Made by a program: the position numbers and the translations under genes. Shown piece by piece: positions 43,340 through 51,557 of a stretch of DNA of 64,000 nt. The notes beneath the pieces are model-generated. The model was not told the origin of the DNA. It saw nothing but the letters and a program-made list of their open reading frames with translations, and ran no database searches. Position 1 is the first letter of the stretch. Every line of letters begins with the position of its first letter. Source of the DNA: Streptomyces lucensis JCM 4490 (GTDB taxonomy: Bacteria; Actinomycetota; Actinomycetes; Streptomycetales; Streptomycetaceae); assembly GCF_014650035.1 (NCBI RefSeq), contig NZ_BMUE01000016.1, positions 97,564 through 161,563 of the forward strand. Direction: 5' to 3'.

Positions 43340-44107
43340 ATGAGCGGAATTCTCGAGGGCAAGCGCATCCTGATCACGGGTGTGCTGATGGAGTCCTCCA
43401 TCGCCTTCCACGTCGCCAAGCTCGCCCAGGAGCAGGGCGCCGAGATCATCCTGACCGCGTTCCCGCGGCCCACGCTGACCGAGCGCATCGCCAGGAAGCT
43501 GCCCAAGCCCGCCAAGGTCATCGAGCTGGACGTGACGAACGAGGAGCACCTCGCCCGTCTGGCCGACGTCGTCGGCGAGGAGCTGGGCGGGCTCGACGGC
43601 ATCGTCCACTCCATCGGCTTCGCCCCGCAGGACGCGCTCGGCGGCAACTTCCTCAACACGCCGTTCGAGTCGGTCGCCACCGCCATGCACGTCTCCGCGT
43701 TCTCCCTGAAGGCGCTGACCATGGCCTGCCTGCCGCTGATGCAGAACGGCGGCTCGGTCGTCGGCCTCACCTTCGACGCGCAGTACGCCTGGCCGCAGTA
43801 CGACTGGATGGGCCCGGCCAAGGCCGCCCTGGAGGCCACCAGCCGCTACATGGCGCGCGACCTGGGCAAGCAGAACATCCGCTGCAACCTCATCTCGGCG
43901 GGCCCGATCGGCTCCATGGCCGCCAAGTCCATCCCGGGCTTCAGCGAGCTGGCCTCCGTGTGGGACACCCGCGCCCCGCTGGAGTGGGACCTGAAGGACC
44001 CGGAGCCGGCCGGCCGCGGCGTCGTCGCCCTGCTGAGCGACTGGTTCCCGAAGACCACGGGCGAGATCATCCACGTCGACGGTGGTCTGCACGCCATCGG
44101 CGCGTGA
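43340..44107 (+). CDS. fabI: Enoyl-ACP reductase FabI/InhA type
   Basis: A 255-residue NADH-dependent enoyl reductase. The glycine-rich start ILITGVLMESSIAFHVAKLA matches InhA strongly. The active site is QYAWPQYDWMGPAKAALE, with Tyr, Met and Lys in the Y-x2-M-x3-K spacing of InhA. It lacks the long substrate loop of mycobacterial InhA, fitting FabI of common chain length. It completes the elongation cycle with the adjacent fabG. A strong hairpin follows. Confidence 0.96.
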   Translation: MSGILEGKRILITGVLMESSIAFHVAKLAQEQGAEIILTAFPRPTLTERIARKLPKPAKVIELDVTNEEHLARLADVVGEELGGLDGIVHSIGFAPQDALGGNFLNTPFESVATAMHVSAFSLKALTMACLPLMQNGGSVVGLTFDAQYAWPQYDWMGPAKAALEATSRYMARDLGKQNIRCNLISAGPIGSMAAKSIPGFSELASVWDTRAPLEWDLKDPEPAGRGVVALLSDWFPKTTGEIIHVDGGLHAIGA

Positions 44108-44124
44108 CCTCCGCCTGACACCGG

Positions 44125-44157
44125 CGCCCCGTTTCCGCGGCACGCGGAGGCGGGGCG
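44125..44157 (+). terminator. Hairpin terminator after fabI
   Basis: CGCCCCGTTTCCGCG (44125-44139) pairs with CGCGGAGGCGGGGCG (44143-44157): a 15-bp stem with two or three G-U pairs and a three-base loop, 18 bases past the fabI stop. No T run follows, as is usual in this genome. Confidence 0.72.
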
Positions 44158-44262
44158 TCACCCGTTCGGCTCACCGGCCGGGCCGCCGCGCCCCCGGCGG
44201 CGCACCCTGGAGACGCGTTCACCCCGCGCGTCCCTCCGCAGCCCGGCCGAGGAGGTCCCCTT

Positions 44263-44613
44263 GTGCGCCTGTCCCGCAGCCTGGCCCCGGTGACCGTGGC
44301 CGTGATCCTCGTGCTCTGCCTGCCGTACGACGCGATGTCGCACGTACGCGCGGACGACGGGAAGCCGCCGGCACCGGATCCGTTCGGCGCCGAGTGCCGG
44401 ACGGACGTGAGCGGCTCCCACGTGGTGGCCTACTGCCACAACCCCTATGTCGACACCGATCGCCTGCGCCTGCACATCGAGTGCGCCCGCTGGTGGGACA
44501 TCGACACCGACAGCGCCCCGGTGGACGCCGGGCCCGCCATGACCGTGCGGCTGAGCGGCCGGTGCTGGACGGACGTCGGCTCGGCCTGGGTCAGCCACCA
44601 GAAGAAGCGCTGA
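44263..44613 (+). CDS. Small secreted protein of unknown function
   Basis: A 116-residue protein from GTG at 44263, with GGAGGT nine bases upstream. A signal peptide (about 1-30, SRSLAPVTVAVILVLCLPYD) precedes a small domain with four cysteines (CRTDVSG, YCHNPYVD, IECARWWD, GRCWTDVG). Two disulfides are likely. I do not recognise a family. The 3' end overlaps the end of the convergent GntR regulator gene by 23 bases. Confidence 0.7.
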   Translation: MRLSRSLAPVTVAVILVLCLPYDAMSHVRADDGKPPAPDPFGAECRTDVSGSHVVAYCHNPYVDTDRLRLHIECARWWDIDTDSAPVDAGPAMTVRLSGRCWTDVGSAWVSHQKKR

Positions 44614-45283
44614 ACCGGTCCGGACGGCACAGGAACGGATAGCTCGCGGCCTCCGCCGCTGCCGCCTCGGCGTCCCCGGCGCGGATCGCGTCCACCAGCC
44701 GCGTGTGGTCCATGTGCGCCTGGGGCGTCAGCCGGGCGCCGACGTCCGCGCGCAGCCAGTCGCGCAGCACCTCGCCCAGGTCGGCGTACATCGCCGTCAT
44801 GACGTCGTTGTGGGAGGCGGCCACGACGGCCAGGTGGAAGGTCGCGTCCGCCGCCACGAAGGTCTCGGCCTCGCCCGACTCCCAGGCCGCCTCGCGCCGC
44901 GCCAGCAGCGCGTCCAGCTGCCTGAGGTCCTTCTCCGTGCGCCGCTCGGCTGCCAGCTTCGCCGCGGCCGACTCCAGCGTGGAGCGCAGCTCGGCGATGT
45001 GCCGGGGATCGGCGCCCGCGAAGCGGCGGTGCATCACCCCGGCCAGCTCGCTCGTCGCCACGACGTACGTGCCCGAGCCCTGGCGGATGTCCAGCAGGCC
45101 GTTGTGCGCGAGCGCCCGGACGGCCTCACGAACGGTGTTGCGGGCCACCCCCAGCTGCTCGACCAGCTCCGGCTCGGTCGGGATGCGCGAGCCCACCGGC
45201 CACTCGCCGGAGGTGATCTGGTTGCGCAGCTCGGCGATGACCTGCTCGGAGAGCGCCGAACGGCGCGGGTGGCTCAGGGGCAT
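44591..45283 (-). CDS. FadR-type GntR family transcriptional regulator
   Basis: A 230-residue regulator. An N-terminal winged helix (about 10-75) has RNQITSGEWPVGSRIPTEPE and the recognition helix VARNTVREAVRALAHNGLLD. A C-terminal all-helical FCD domain follows (about 90-225, with LRSTLESAAAKLAAERR and FHLAVVAASHNDVMTAMYADL), which binds a small acid in relatives, often with a metal through Asp/His. It is divergent from an MFS transporter gene and separated from it by 81 bases with a perfect palindrome, so it probably represses or activates that transporter. Confidence 0.93.
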   Translation of the reverse strand: MPLSHPRRSALSEQVIAELRNQITSGEWPVGSRIPTEPELVEQLGVARNTVREAVRALAHNGLLDIRQGSGTYVVATSELAGVMHRRFAGADPRHIAELRSTLESAAAKLAAERRTEKDLRQLDALLARREAAWESGEAETFVAADATFHLAVVAASHNDVMTAMYADLGEVLRDWLRADVGARLTPQAHMDHTRLVDAIRAGDAEAAAAEAASYPFLCRPDRFSASSGG

Positions 45284-45337
45284 GGCACACCTTCGCACGA
45301 GGAGTCCGGGCGGGAACGCCCCGAACATGGACAACCA

Positions 45338-45352
45338 ATCATCCCATGATTC
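45338..45352. promoter_or_regulatory. Palindromic operator between GntR regulator and MFS gene
   Basis: AATCAT-CCC-ATGATT is a perfect 6+6 inverted repeat, followed by another ATGAT (45356-45360 region, CTATGATG). It sits 12 bases before the MFS start and within the regulator promoter. Size and AT content fit a GntR-type operator and would overlap the start region of the transporter transcript. Confidence 0.6.
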
Positions 45353-45364
45353 TATGATGGTGGT

Positions 45365-46711
45365 ATGGCTAGTGAGGAAACGCGGACAGCGGAGACCCGT
45401 ACGGCGATGTCACCGAGCGAACGGGCCGCGGCGGCCGCGGGAAGCGCACACCGGACGCCATCCGGCGCGCCCCGCACGCGCGCGTGGGCGACCCGGCTGA
45501 TGGTCGCCGGCATCGTGCTGTCCGCCCTGAACCTCCGCCCGGCCATCACCAGCCTCGGCGCGCTCCTCGAGGAGGTCCGCGACGGGCTCGGCATGAGCGG
45601 CGGCGTGGCCGGCCTGCTCACCTCGGTGCCTCCGCTGTGCTTCGCCGTCTTCGGCGTGACCGCTCCCCGTCTGGCCCGCAGGTTCGGCCCGGCCGCGGTG
45701 GTGTGCGCCGGCATGGCCGCCATCACCGCGGGCCTGCTGATACGCCCGTACGCGGGCGGCACGGCCGGATTCCTGGCCGCGAGCGCGCTCGCGCTGATGG
45801 GCATCGCCGTCAGCAACGTCCTGATGCCGGTCATCGTCAAGCGCTGGTTCCCCGACCGGGTCGGCTCCATGACCGGCCTGTACTCGATGGCCCTCGCCCT
45901 CGGCACCTCCCTCGCCGCGGCGGCCACCGTCCCGCTGACCGACGCCATGGGCGGCGACTGGCGGTCCGGGCTCACCGTGTGGGCGGCCGTCGCCGCGGTC
46001 GCCGTGCTGCCGTGGCTGCCGCTCGTGCGCGACCGCGGCACCGCACCCCCGCGGCAGGGGGAGCGGGCCCACGCACGGGAGGGGGAGCAGGCGCGGGAGG
46101 GACAGGCGGCACAGCAGGCACCGCTGCGGATCACCCGGAGCCGCACCGCCTGGGCGCTCGCCGTCTTCTTCGGCCTCCAGGCCACCGCCGCCTACATCAC
46201 CATGGGCTGGATGCCGCAGATCTTCCGGGACGCCGGAGTCCCGGCGGGCACCGCGGGCGTGCTGCTCGCCGTCACCATGGTGATGGGCGTGCCGCTGGCC
46301 TTCGTCATCCCCCGGGTCGCCACGCGGCTGCCCCACCAGGGGCCGATCGCGCTGGTCCTGGGGGCCTGCGGTCTGGCCGGGTACGCCGGCCTGTTCTTCG
46401 CGCCGGCCGGCGGCGCCTGGCTCTGGGCGCTGCTGCTGGGCGTCTCGAACTGTGCCTTCCCGCTGGCGCTGACCATGGTCGGCATGCGGGCCCGCAGCGG
46501 TCCGGGCGTGGCCCAGCTGTCCGCGTTCGCGCAGAGCACCGGCTACCTGATCTCCATCCCCGGCCCGCTGCTGGTCGGCGTGCTCTACCAGCACAGCGGC
46601 GGCTGGGGCCTGCCGATCGCCCTCATGGCGGGCCTGATGCTGCCGCAGATGGCGGTGGGCTTCCTGGCCGGCCGCGACCGCACGGTGGAGGAGGAGGCCG
46701 GGGCGCGCTGA
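45365..46711 (+). CDS. MFS transporter, CynX/NimT family
   Basis: A 448-residue protein with about twelve membrane helices. The CynX/NimT family signature is visible: VAGIVLSALNLRPAITSLGA at the first helix, LLTSVPPLCFAVFGVTAPRL, and later ITMGWMPQIFRDAGVPAGTA. A basic, Gly/Gln-rich loop (about 230-255) links the two halves. Relatives carry cyanate, nitroimidazole or other small molecules; the substrate here is unknown. Start ATG at 45365 has no strong ribosome site and may be nearly leaderless. Divergent from its probable GntR regulator. Confidence 0.92.
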   Translation: MASEETRTAETRTAMSPSERAAAAAGSAHRTPSGAPRTRAWATRLMVAGIVLSALNLRPAITSLGALLEEVRDGLGMSGGVAGLLTSVPPLCFAVFGVTAPRLARRFGPAAVVCAGMAAITAGLLIRPYAGGTAGFLAASALALMGIAVSNVLMPVIVKRWFPDRVGSMTGLYSMALALGTSLAAAATVPLTDAMGGDWRSGLTVWAAVAAVAVLPWLPLVRDRGTAPPRQGERAHAREGEQAREGQAAQQAPLRITRSRTAWALAVFFGLQATAAYITMGWMPQIFRDAGVPAGTAGVLLAVTMVMGVPLAFVIPRVATRLPHQGPIALVLGACGLAGYAGLFFAPAGGAWLWALLLGVSNCAFPLALTMVGMRARSGPGVAQLSAFAQSTGYLISIPGPLLVGVLYQHSGGWGLPIALMAGLMLPQMAVGFLAGRDRTVEEEAGAR

Positions 46712-46781
46712 GGGCCGCCCGCGGCGCGCTGGGCGCCGACCCCGGCGGAGCCCTCCGGGCGAGGGGTGCGAGACTGGGCGC

Positions 46782-46901
46782 ATGCAGCCTGTGCTCGACC
46801 CGAACCCGAAGGACGGCCAGAAGAAGATGCTCCTCGTCTTCGGCTCGTTCCTCGCCATCCTCGTGATCATCGCCATCGTCGCGACCATCGCGTCCCCGTG
46901 A
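46782..46901 (+). CDS. 39-residue single-helix membrane protein next to the MFS transporter
   Basis: A very short gene. The protein has a polar start (PVLDPNPKDGQKK) and one membrane helix (LLVFGSFLAILVIIAIVATI). It lies 70 bases downstream of the MFS stop. Streptomyces genomes often have such a tiny gene after a transporter; databases name one family SGM_5486 transporter-associated. I recall this family but cannot confirm identity. It could stabilise the transporter. Coding is supported by strong third-position GC within all codons of the polar part. Confidence 0.65.
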   Translation: MQPVLDPNPKDGQKKMLLVFGSFLAILVIIAIVATIASP

Positions 46902-47071
46902 CGGCCGCCCCGGCGGTGGATGGTGGGGCTGGCCCCACCATCCCTTAGGGGGTCAGGGTCAGGGTCAACTGGGTGGACTTCCGGATGGGTTGGCGGCCCC
47001 CGAGTCCGTAGCTTCGAGATGTGACCGCGCACGGCGGTCACGGACCCGCTCGAAGACCACCGGAGGCGATC

Positions 47072-47278
47072 ATGTCGGCCCGCACCCCCTCCCGGCCCCA
47101 CCCGGCGACCACGGGCGGCGTGGACATCCGGCTGCCCTGGTGGGCCCTCGCCCTTCCCGCGCTCGCCTTCGTGGCGCTGCTCGCGCTGATACTGAATCCC
47201 TCGGAGGCCCACGCGGCGAGCGGCGACCCGGCCGTCACCCACCTCCTGGAGCGCGCCCAGCAGCTCCTCGGGCGCTGA
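47072..47278 (+). CDS. Small Streptomyces membrane or secreted protein of unknown function
   Basis: A 68-residue protein. ATG at 47072 follows CCGGAGGCGATC. A polar N-terminus, one hydrophobic segment (about 24-45, WWALALPALAFVALLALILN) and a C-terminal tail PAVTHLLERAQQLLGR, which can form a short amphipathic helix. SEAHAAS after the helix could be a signal peptidase site (AHA-AS), so it may be secreted as a roughly 20-residue peptide. No family recognised. Confidence 0.65.
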   Translation: MSARTPSRPHPATTGGVDIRLPWWALALPALAFVALLALILNPSEAHAASGDPAVTHLLERAQQLLGR

Positions 47279-47354
47279 CGCGGCCCCCTCGTCCGGTGAA
47301 TCCGCATGTCAACTGCCTGCGCCACATGGCCTGTTTCATGCGAAGCTGGGACTC

Positions 47355-47873
47355 ATGAGCGCCGCTGAACCCCGCAGGATCGTCCTCTTCCGGCATGCGA
47401 AAGCCGACTGGCCCCAGGTGTCCGACCACGAGCGCCCGCTCTCCGAGCGAGGCCGCACGGACGCCGCGGTCGCCGGACGCAAGCTGGCCGATACCGGTAT
47501 CTCCTTCGACCTGGCCCTGTGCTCCACCGCGACCCGGACCCGCGAGACCTGGAAGCTCGCCGTCCATGAACTGGCGCACCGGCCGAAGACCGTCTACGAG
47601 GAGCGGATCTACGAGGCCTCACCCGGCGAGCTGATCGTCGTGCTCAACGAGCTCCCGGACGAGGTGCGCAACGTCATCATGATCGGCCACAACCCGGGCG
47701 TGCACGGTCTCGCCGAGATCCTGTCCGGATCGGCCGAGGGCGACGCCCGCGAGCGGATGCACCGCCGCGATTTCCCCGCCGCCGGCTTCGCGCTGCTCAC
47801 CTGCGACGAGCCCTGGAAGAGCCTGGAGCCGGGCGTGGCCACGCTCACGGACTACTGGGCACCGTCCGACTGA
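47355..47873 (+). CDS. SixA-like histidine phosphatase
   Basis: A 172-residue protein of the histidine phosphatase superfamily. The catalytic motif is LFRHAKADWPQ (RHG-type, His near residue 14), with SERGRTDA and the second conserved His in MIGHNPGVHGLAE. SixA removes phosphate from the HPt domain of ArcB in Escherichia coli; actinobacteria lack that target, so the substrate here is unknown. It stands alone. Confidence 0.93.
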   Translation: MSAAEPRRIVLFRHAKADWPQVSDHERPLSERGRTDAAVAGRKLADTGISFDLALCSTATRTRETWKLAVHELAHRPKTVYEERIYEASPGELIVVLNELPDEVRNVIMIGHNPGVHGLAEILSGSAEGDARERMHRRDFPAAGFALLTCDEPWKSLEPGVATLTDYWAPSD

Positions 47874-47964
47874 CCCCCGAGTGACGCGGTGCGCCGCCGC
47901 ATGACGTCGTACGCCGAAGGGCCCGGCACCCCCCCCGTGCGGCGCCGGACCCGTCAGCATGCCC

Positions 47965-48036
47965 CGGACGGACGAACGGAGGGGCGGACGGACGAACGGA
48001 GGGGCGGACGGACGAACGGAGGGGCGGACGGACGAC
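47965..48036. repeat. 20-base tandem repeat downstream of sixA
   Basis: Unit CGGACGGACGAACGGAGGGG occurs three times exactly (47965-47984, 47985-48004, 48005-48024) and a fourth partial copy (48025-48036) is diverging. It occupies most of the gap between sixA and serB and overlaps no gene I can support. Confidence 0.95.
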
Positions 48037-48070
48037 CGTTCCGCCCCGACCAGGCGTTTCCGTGTGCGGC

Positions 48071-48107
48071 TCAGCCTTCGTCGTGCGGCTCAGCCCTCGT
48101 CGTGCGT
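48071..48107 (-). repeat. 19-base duplication of the serB 3' end
   Basis: On the minus strand the last serB codons CAC GAC GAG GGC TGA (48104-48090) are followed 19 bases later by CAC GAC GAA GGC TGA (48085-48071), with matching flanks. One base differs, so the copy still reads His-Asp-Glu-Gly-stop. It looks like an in-place duplication across the stop codon. Confidence 0.85.
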
Positions 48108-49298
48108 GTCGGCCGCCTCGACCTCTTCGCGGGTGACGCCGAGGAGGTAGAGGACCGTGTCGAGGAAGGGGAAGTTGACCGCCGTGTGCGCCGCCTCGCG
48201 GACCACCGGCTTGGCGTTGAAGGCGACACCGAGACCGGCCGCGTTCAGCATGTCCAGGTCGTTGGCGCCGTCGCCGATCGCCACCGTCTGCGACAGCGGT
48301 ACTCCGGCCTCCGCGGCGAACCGGCGCAGCAGCCGCGCCTTGCCCGCCCGGTCCACGATCTCGCCGGTGACCCGGCCGGTCAGCCTGCCGTCGACGATCT
48401 CCAGCGTGTTGGCCTGCGCGAAGTCGAGCCCCAGCCGCTCCTTGAGATCGTCCGTGACCTGGGTGAAACCACCCGAGACGACACCGACCTGGTAGCCGAG
48501 GCGCTTCAGGGTGCGGATCAGGGTGCGGGCGCCCGGCGTCAGCCGCACCTCGCTGCGCACCTTCTCCACCACCGAGGCGTCCAGTCCCTCCAGCAGCGCC
48601 ACGCGCGCGTGCAGTGACTGCTCGAAGTCCAGCTCCCCGCGCATCGCCGCCGCCGTCACCTCGGCGACCTTGTCCTCGCAGCCGGCGTGCGCCGCGAACA
48701 GCTCGATGACCTCGTCCTGGATGAGGGTGGAGTCCACGTCCATGACCACCAGCCGCTGGGCGCGCCGGTGCAGGCCCGCCGCGACGACAGCTATGTCGAC
48801 ACCCAGTGCCGCGGCGTCGGAGGCGAGAGCCGTGCGCAGCGGCTCGGTCTCCACACCGGACACGGCGAACTCCACGGCCGTCACCGGGTACTTGGCGAGC
48901 CGGAAGATACGGTCGATGTTGCCGCCCGCCTTGGCGATCCGGGTGGCGATGGCCGCGGTCGACTCGGCGGTGAGGGGATGGCCGAGCACGGTCACCAGGG
49001 AGCGCCCGACACCACGCGGGCGGTTGTCGCCGTGGCCCGAGATTATCTCCGCCTGCATCTTCATCGACTCGGCCCAGCTGTGCACGGTCGCCCTCAGGTC
49101 GCCCTCCACGCCGGCCGGTGGCTGCGTCACCAGGGCGCACAGCACCAGGCGGCCCCGGGTGACGACCTGCTCGATGTCGACGACGTCGAGGGAGAAGGCG
49201 GCCAGGGTGTCGAAGAGGCCGGCCGTGATGCCCGGCCTGTCCTTGCCGAAGATCTTGACGAGGAGAGTGGGGACCTCGGAGGTCTGCGAAGCGCTCAT
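48090..49298 (-). CDS. serB: Phosphoserine phosphatase SerB with two ACT domains
   Basis: A 402-residue HAD phosphatase. Two N-terminal ACT-like domains are seen: about 8-80 (LLVKIFGKDRPGITAGLFDT) and about 98-170 (LVTVLGHPLTAESTAAIA). The HAD domain has DxD motif VMDVDSTLIQDEVIE, GVVSGGFTQV and AIGDGANDLDML. The final serine step from 3-phosphoglycerate is expected, with serine sensed by the ACT domains as in mycobacterial SerB2. ATG at 49298 is chosen. The end is duplicated (see repeat). Confidence 0.95.
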   Translation of the reverse strand: MSASQTSEVPTLLVKIFGKDRPGITAGLFDTLAAFSLDVVDIEQVVTRGRLVLCALVTQPPAGVEGDLRATVHSWAESMKMQAEIISGHGDNRPRGVGRSLVTVLGHPLTAESTAAIATRIAKAGGNIDRIFRLAKYPVTAVEFAVSGVETEPLRTALASDAAALGVDIAVVAAGLHRRAQRLVVMDVDSTLIQDEVIELFAAHAGCEDKVAEVTAAAMRGELDFEQSLHARVALLEGLDASVVEKVRSEVRLTPGARTLIRTLKRLGYQVGVVSGGFTQVTDDLKERLGLDFAQANTLEIVDGRLTGRVTGEIVDRAGKARLLRRFAAEAGVPLSQTVAIGDGANDLDMLNAAGLGVAFNAKPVVREAAHTAVNFPFLDTVLYLLGVTREEVEAADTHDEG

Positions 49299-49536
49299 GG
49301 TGTCACCACCGTATCCGGCACCCAGTGCCTCCCGCCCCCGAGGTCCGCCTGGCGGACACGGAATCGATCGGTGCCGGGCCGGTTTCCGACGATGTTGCCG
49401 CCGGGAGACGACACGTCCACCACGTGCCCGGTCCCGGCTCCACCACGACTGTCCCACGGCGGGCCCCGTCGAGCAGGTCCGGGAGGTCCTCCGGGTGGCC
49501 CGGAGGGAGCATCGGCGAGAGGGGGCCGCCTGCGCC

Positions 49537-51327
49537 TCAGCCGCCGCGCTCCGGCCGCTCCGGCCGCTCCGGCCGCTCCGGCCGCTCCGGCCGCTCCGGC
49601 GGGGGCGGCGGGGGCGGCGGCGGGGGCCACCGTGGACCGTCCGGCCCGGACGGCCGGTCGCCCGGCCGGGCGGCGGGCCTGCTCCGCGGCGGCCGGTCGA
49701 CGGGGCCGAGCGGCCGGGCGACGGTCGGGGCGCCGTAGAGGTCGTCCCCGGTGGCGGGCGGCGCGTCCCGCGGTTGAGCCGGCATCCTCAGATAGGGATT
49801 CGTGTCCGGGTTCGGCGGCCGGTACGGCCGTCCCGGCGCGTACGGCCCGGCCGGCTCATCCCCACGGCCTTCCGCCTCCCCCATGCCGGGCGCCGCGCCG
49901 GTCGCACCCGCCGCCTGGGCCCCCGCCGCACTCGCCGCGCCCGCCGCCCTCGCCGCCCGGGCCCCCGCCGTCCCGGTCGCCAGGGCCAGCAGGGCTCCGG
50001 CCGCTCCCGCCCCCGCACCCCACAGGGCGCCCAGAAGCAGGGCCGTGCCCGGCCGGCCGTGCAGGAAGACGCCCGCGCCGAACGCGTCGAAGCCGAGGAC
50101 CGACAGGGAGGCGTCCACGGACACGTCGGTCAGCCGGGCGAGCAGGGGAAGTGCGAGCGCGGTGGTGATCCCCAGGCTCAGGGCGCACCGGCCGGCCAGG
50201 CCGAGGGCGCCGCCGGCAGGCCGGGCCGGCGGTGTTCGTACCGCCGTCAGCACCCCGGTCAGCAGCATCGCCAGCGCGGCCGCCACGGCCAGCAGCCACA
50301 CCCGTCCGTCCAGCTCGGCCAGCCGGCCCACCGTCACGGGCCGGCCGGACCGGGCGGCGAGGAACCGGTCCAGCGGATGGGGGAGCAGTCCGCCGAGGAC
50401 GCCGGTGGCCCGGCCCTCGAAGGGGACGAACAGGCCGAGCGGGAGGCCCAGCCAGACCCCGTTGGGAGCGCCGAGGAGCGCCGCGCCTGCGATCCGCCGC
50501 GGATGGTCGTCGCCGGTCGCCGCGTACGCCGCCGCCGCGAGCCCCGCCAGCACGGCCAGCAGCAGCACGGTGACGAGCGCGGAGACCGCCGGCCGGACCA
50601 CCCGGTGCAGGACGCCCCAGCCGGGCGGCAGGGGGGCGCGGCGGGAGGCGAGCAGGGCGATCAGCAGGACTCCGGCGCACCAGCCGAGACCGCCGACGAG
50701 CGTGGCCGGGGTGTCCACGGTGAAGCCGACCGCCGCCCTGGCGTGGATCAGGTCGCCGATCCGGTCCGGCAGCAGTCCGCCCACGTCCCCGAGGCCGGGG
50801 ATGCGCGGTCCGCCGCCTCTCTTGCCGCCGCCCGGCAGTTCGTCCAGGCCGAGCGCGTCGCCGTCGAGGGTGATGACGTCGTGGCCGGCCCAGGAGAGAC
50901 CGCCCAGCATCGCCACGAAGAGCAGGATCACCGTGCCGCAGCGCGCGAGGAGTTCGGAGGGAGCGACGGCAACTCCTGCCGTGCGCAACGACCGCAGGAA
51001 GAACCACGACAGCAGCAGCGCACCGACCAGGCTCACCCCGAGTGGCGTGATCTCGATGGCGGTGTGGGCCTCGGCGCCTTTCAGTCCGAAAGCGGACACA
51101 TCGCCCGACGGCGTGACCGAACCACCCGCCCCGAGCACCACAACCGCCGCCGTCATGGGGCCGAGTGACCCCGCCGCGTCCGCCCGCAGCAGGTGCAGCC
51201 CGAGCGCGGCGGCGCCCGCCATCCCGGCCAACGCCCAGCTCACCGAGGCGATCGCGGACATCACGATGTCCGTCCAGGGCAGCCGTGTCCCGCGCCGCGC
51301 CCTTCCGGTGCCCGTGGCAGTGCTCAT
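49537..51327 (-). CDS. Streptophobe family multi-helix membrane protein
   Basis: A 596-residue protein. After a basic N-terminus about ten hydrophobic segments run to about residue 440 (for example IVMSAIASVSWALAGMAGAA, LVGALLLSWFFLR, LLIALLASRRAPLPPGWG). From about 445 the chain is disordered: Ala-rich, Pro-rich, then PPPPPPPPPPERPERPERPE repeats. I recall the database name 'streptophobe' for such Streptomyces proteins. Function unknown. The C-terminal repeat is encoded by a 9-base minisatellite, so its length may vary between strains. Confidence 0.75.
   Translation of the reverse strand: MSTATGTGRARRGTRLPWTDIVMSAIASVSWALAGMAGAAALGLHLLRADAAGSLGPMTAAVVVLGAGGSVTPSGDVSAFGLKGAEAHTAIEITPLGVSLVGALLLSWFFLRSLRTAGVAVAPSELLARCGTVILLFVAMLGGLSWAGHDVITLDGDALGLDELPGGGKRGGGPRIPGLGDVGGLLPDRIGDLIHARAAVGFTVDTPATLVGGLGWCAGVLLIALLASRRAPLPPGWGVLHRVVRPAVSALVTVLLLAVLAGLAAAAYAATGDDHPRRIAGAALLGAPNGVWLGLPLGLFVPFEGRATGVLGGLLPHPLDRFLAARSGRPVTVGRLAELDGRVWLLAVAAALAMLLTGVLTAVRTPPARPAGGALGLAGRCALSLGITTALALPLLARLTDVSVDASLSVLGFDAFGAGVFLHGRPGTALLLGALWGAGAGAAGALLALATGTAGARAARAAGAASAAGAQAAGATGAAPGMGEAEGRGDEPAGPYAPGRPYRPPNPDTNPYLRMPAQPRDAPPATGDDLYGAPTVARPLGPVDRPPRSRPAARPGDRPSGPDGPRWPPPPPPPPPPERPERPERPERPERPERGG
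49548..49601 (-). repeat. 9-base in-frame minisatellite in the streptophobe-type gene
   Basis: GCTCCGGCC is repeated five times and a sixth time with one change from 49548 to 49601, encoding Pro-Glu-Arg units at the end of the protein. It is followed by a GC-only stretch coding for ten prolines. Confidence 0.92.
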
Positions 51328-51557
51328 GGCGAACCCCCCCGATCCGCGGCACGGCGTCACAGCCGCGCTTGTCCCCCTCGCGGGGGATTACCACTCTCCG
51401 GCCCGGTTTCAACCGCGTCAACGGGGCGAGTTGAAGCGTGTACCGGCGCGCTTGGCAAGGCCCGGGTTTCGGTCAGGGGGCCGAGCCTGAAATAGTTCCC
51501 CACGATGTTCGACATCCCTAGACTCCCTCTGATGGGGGTAACTCGGGGGACAACTCA

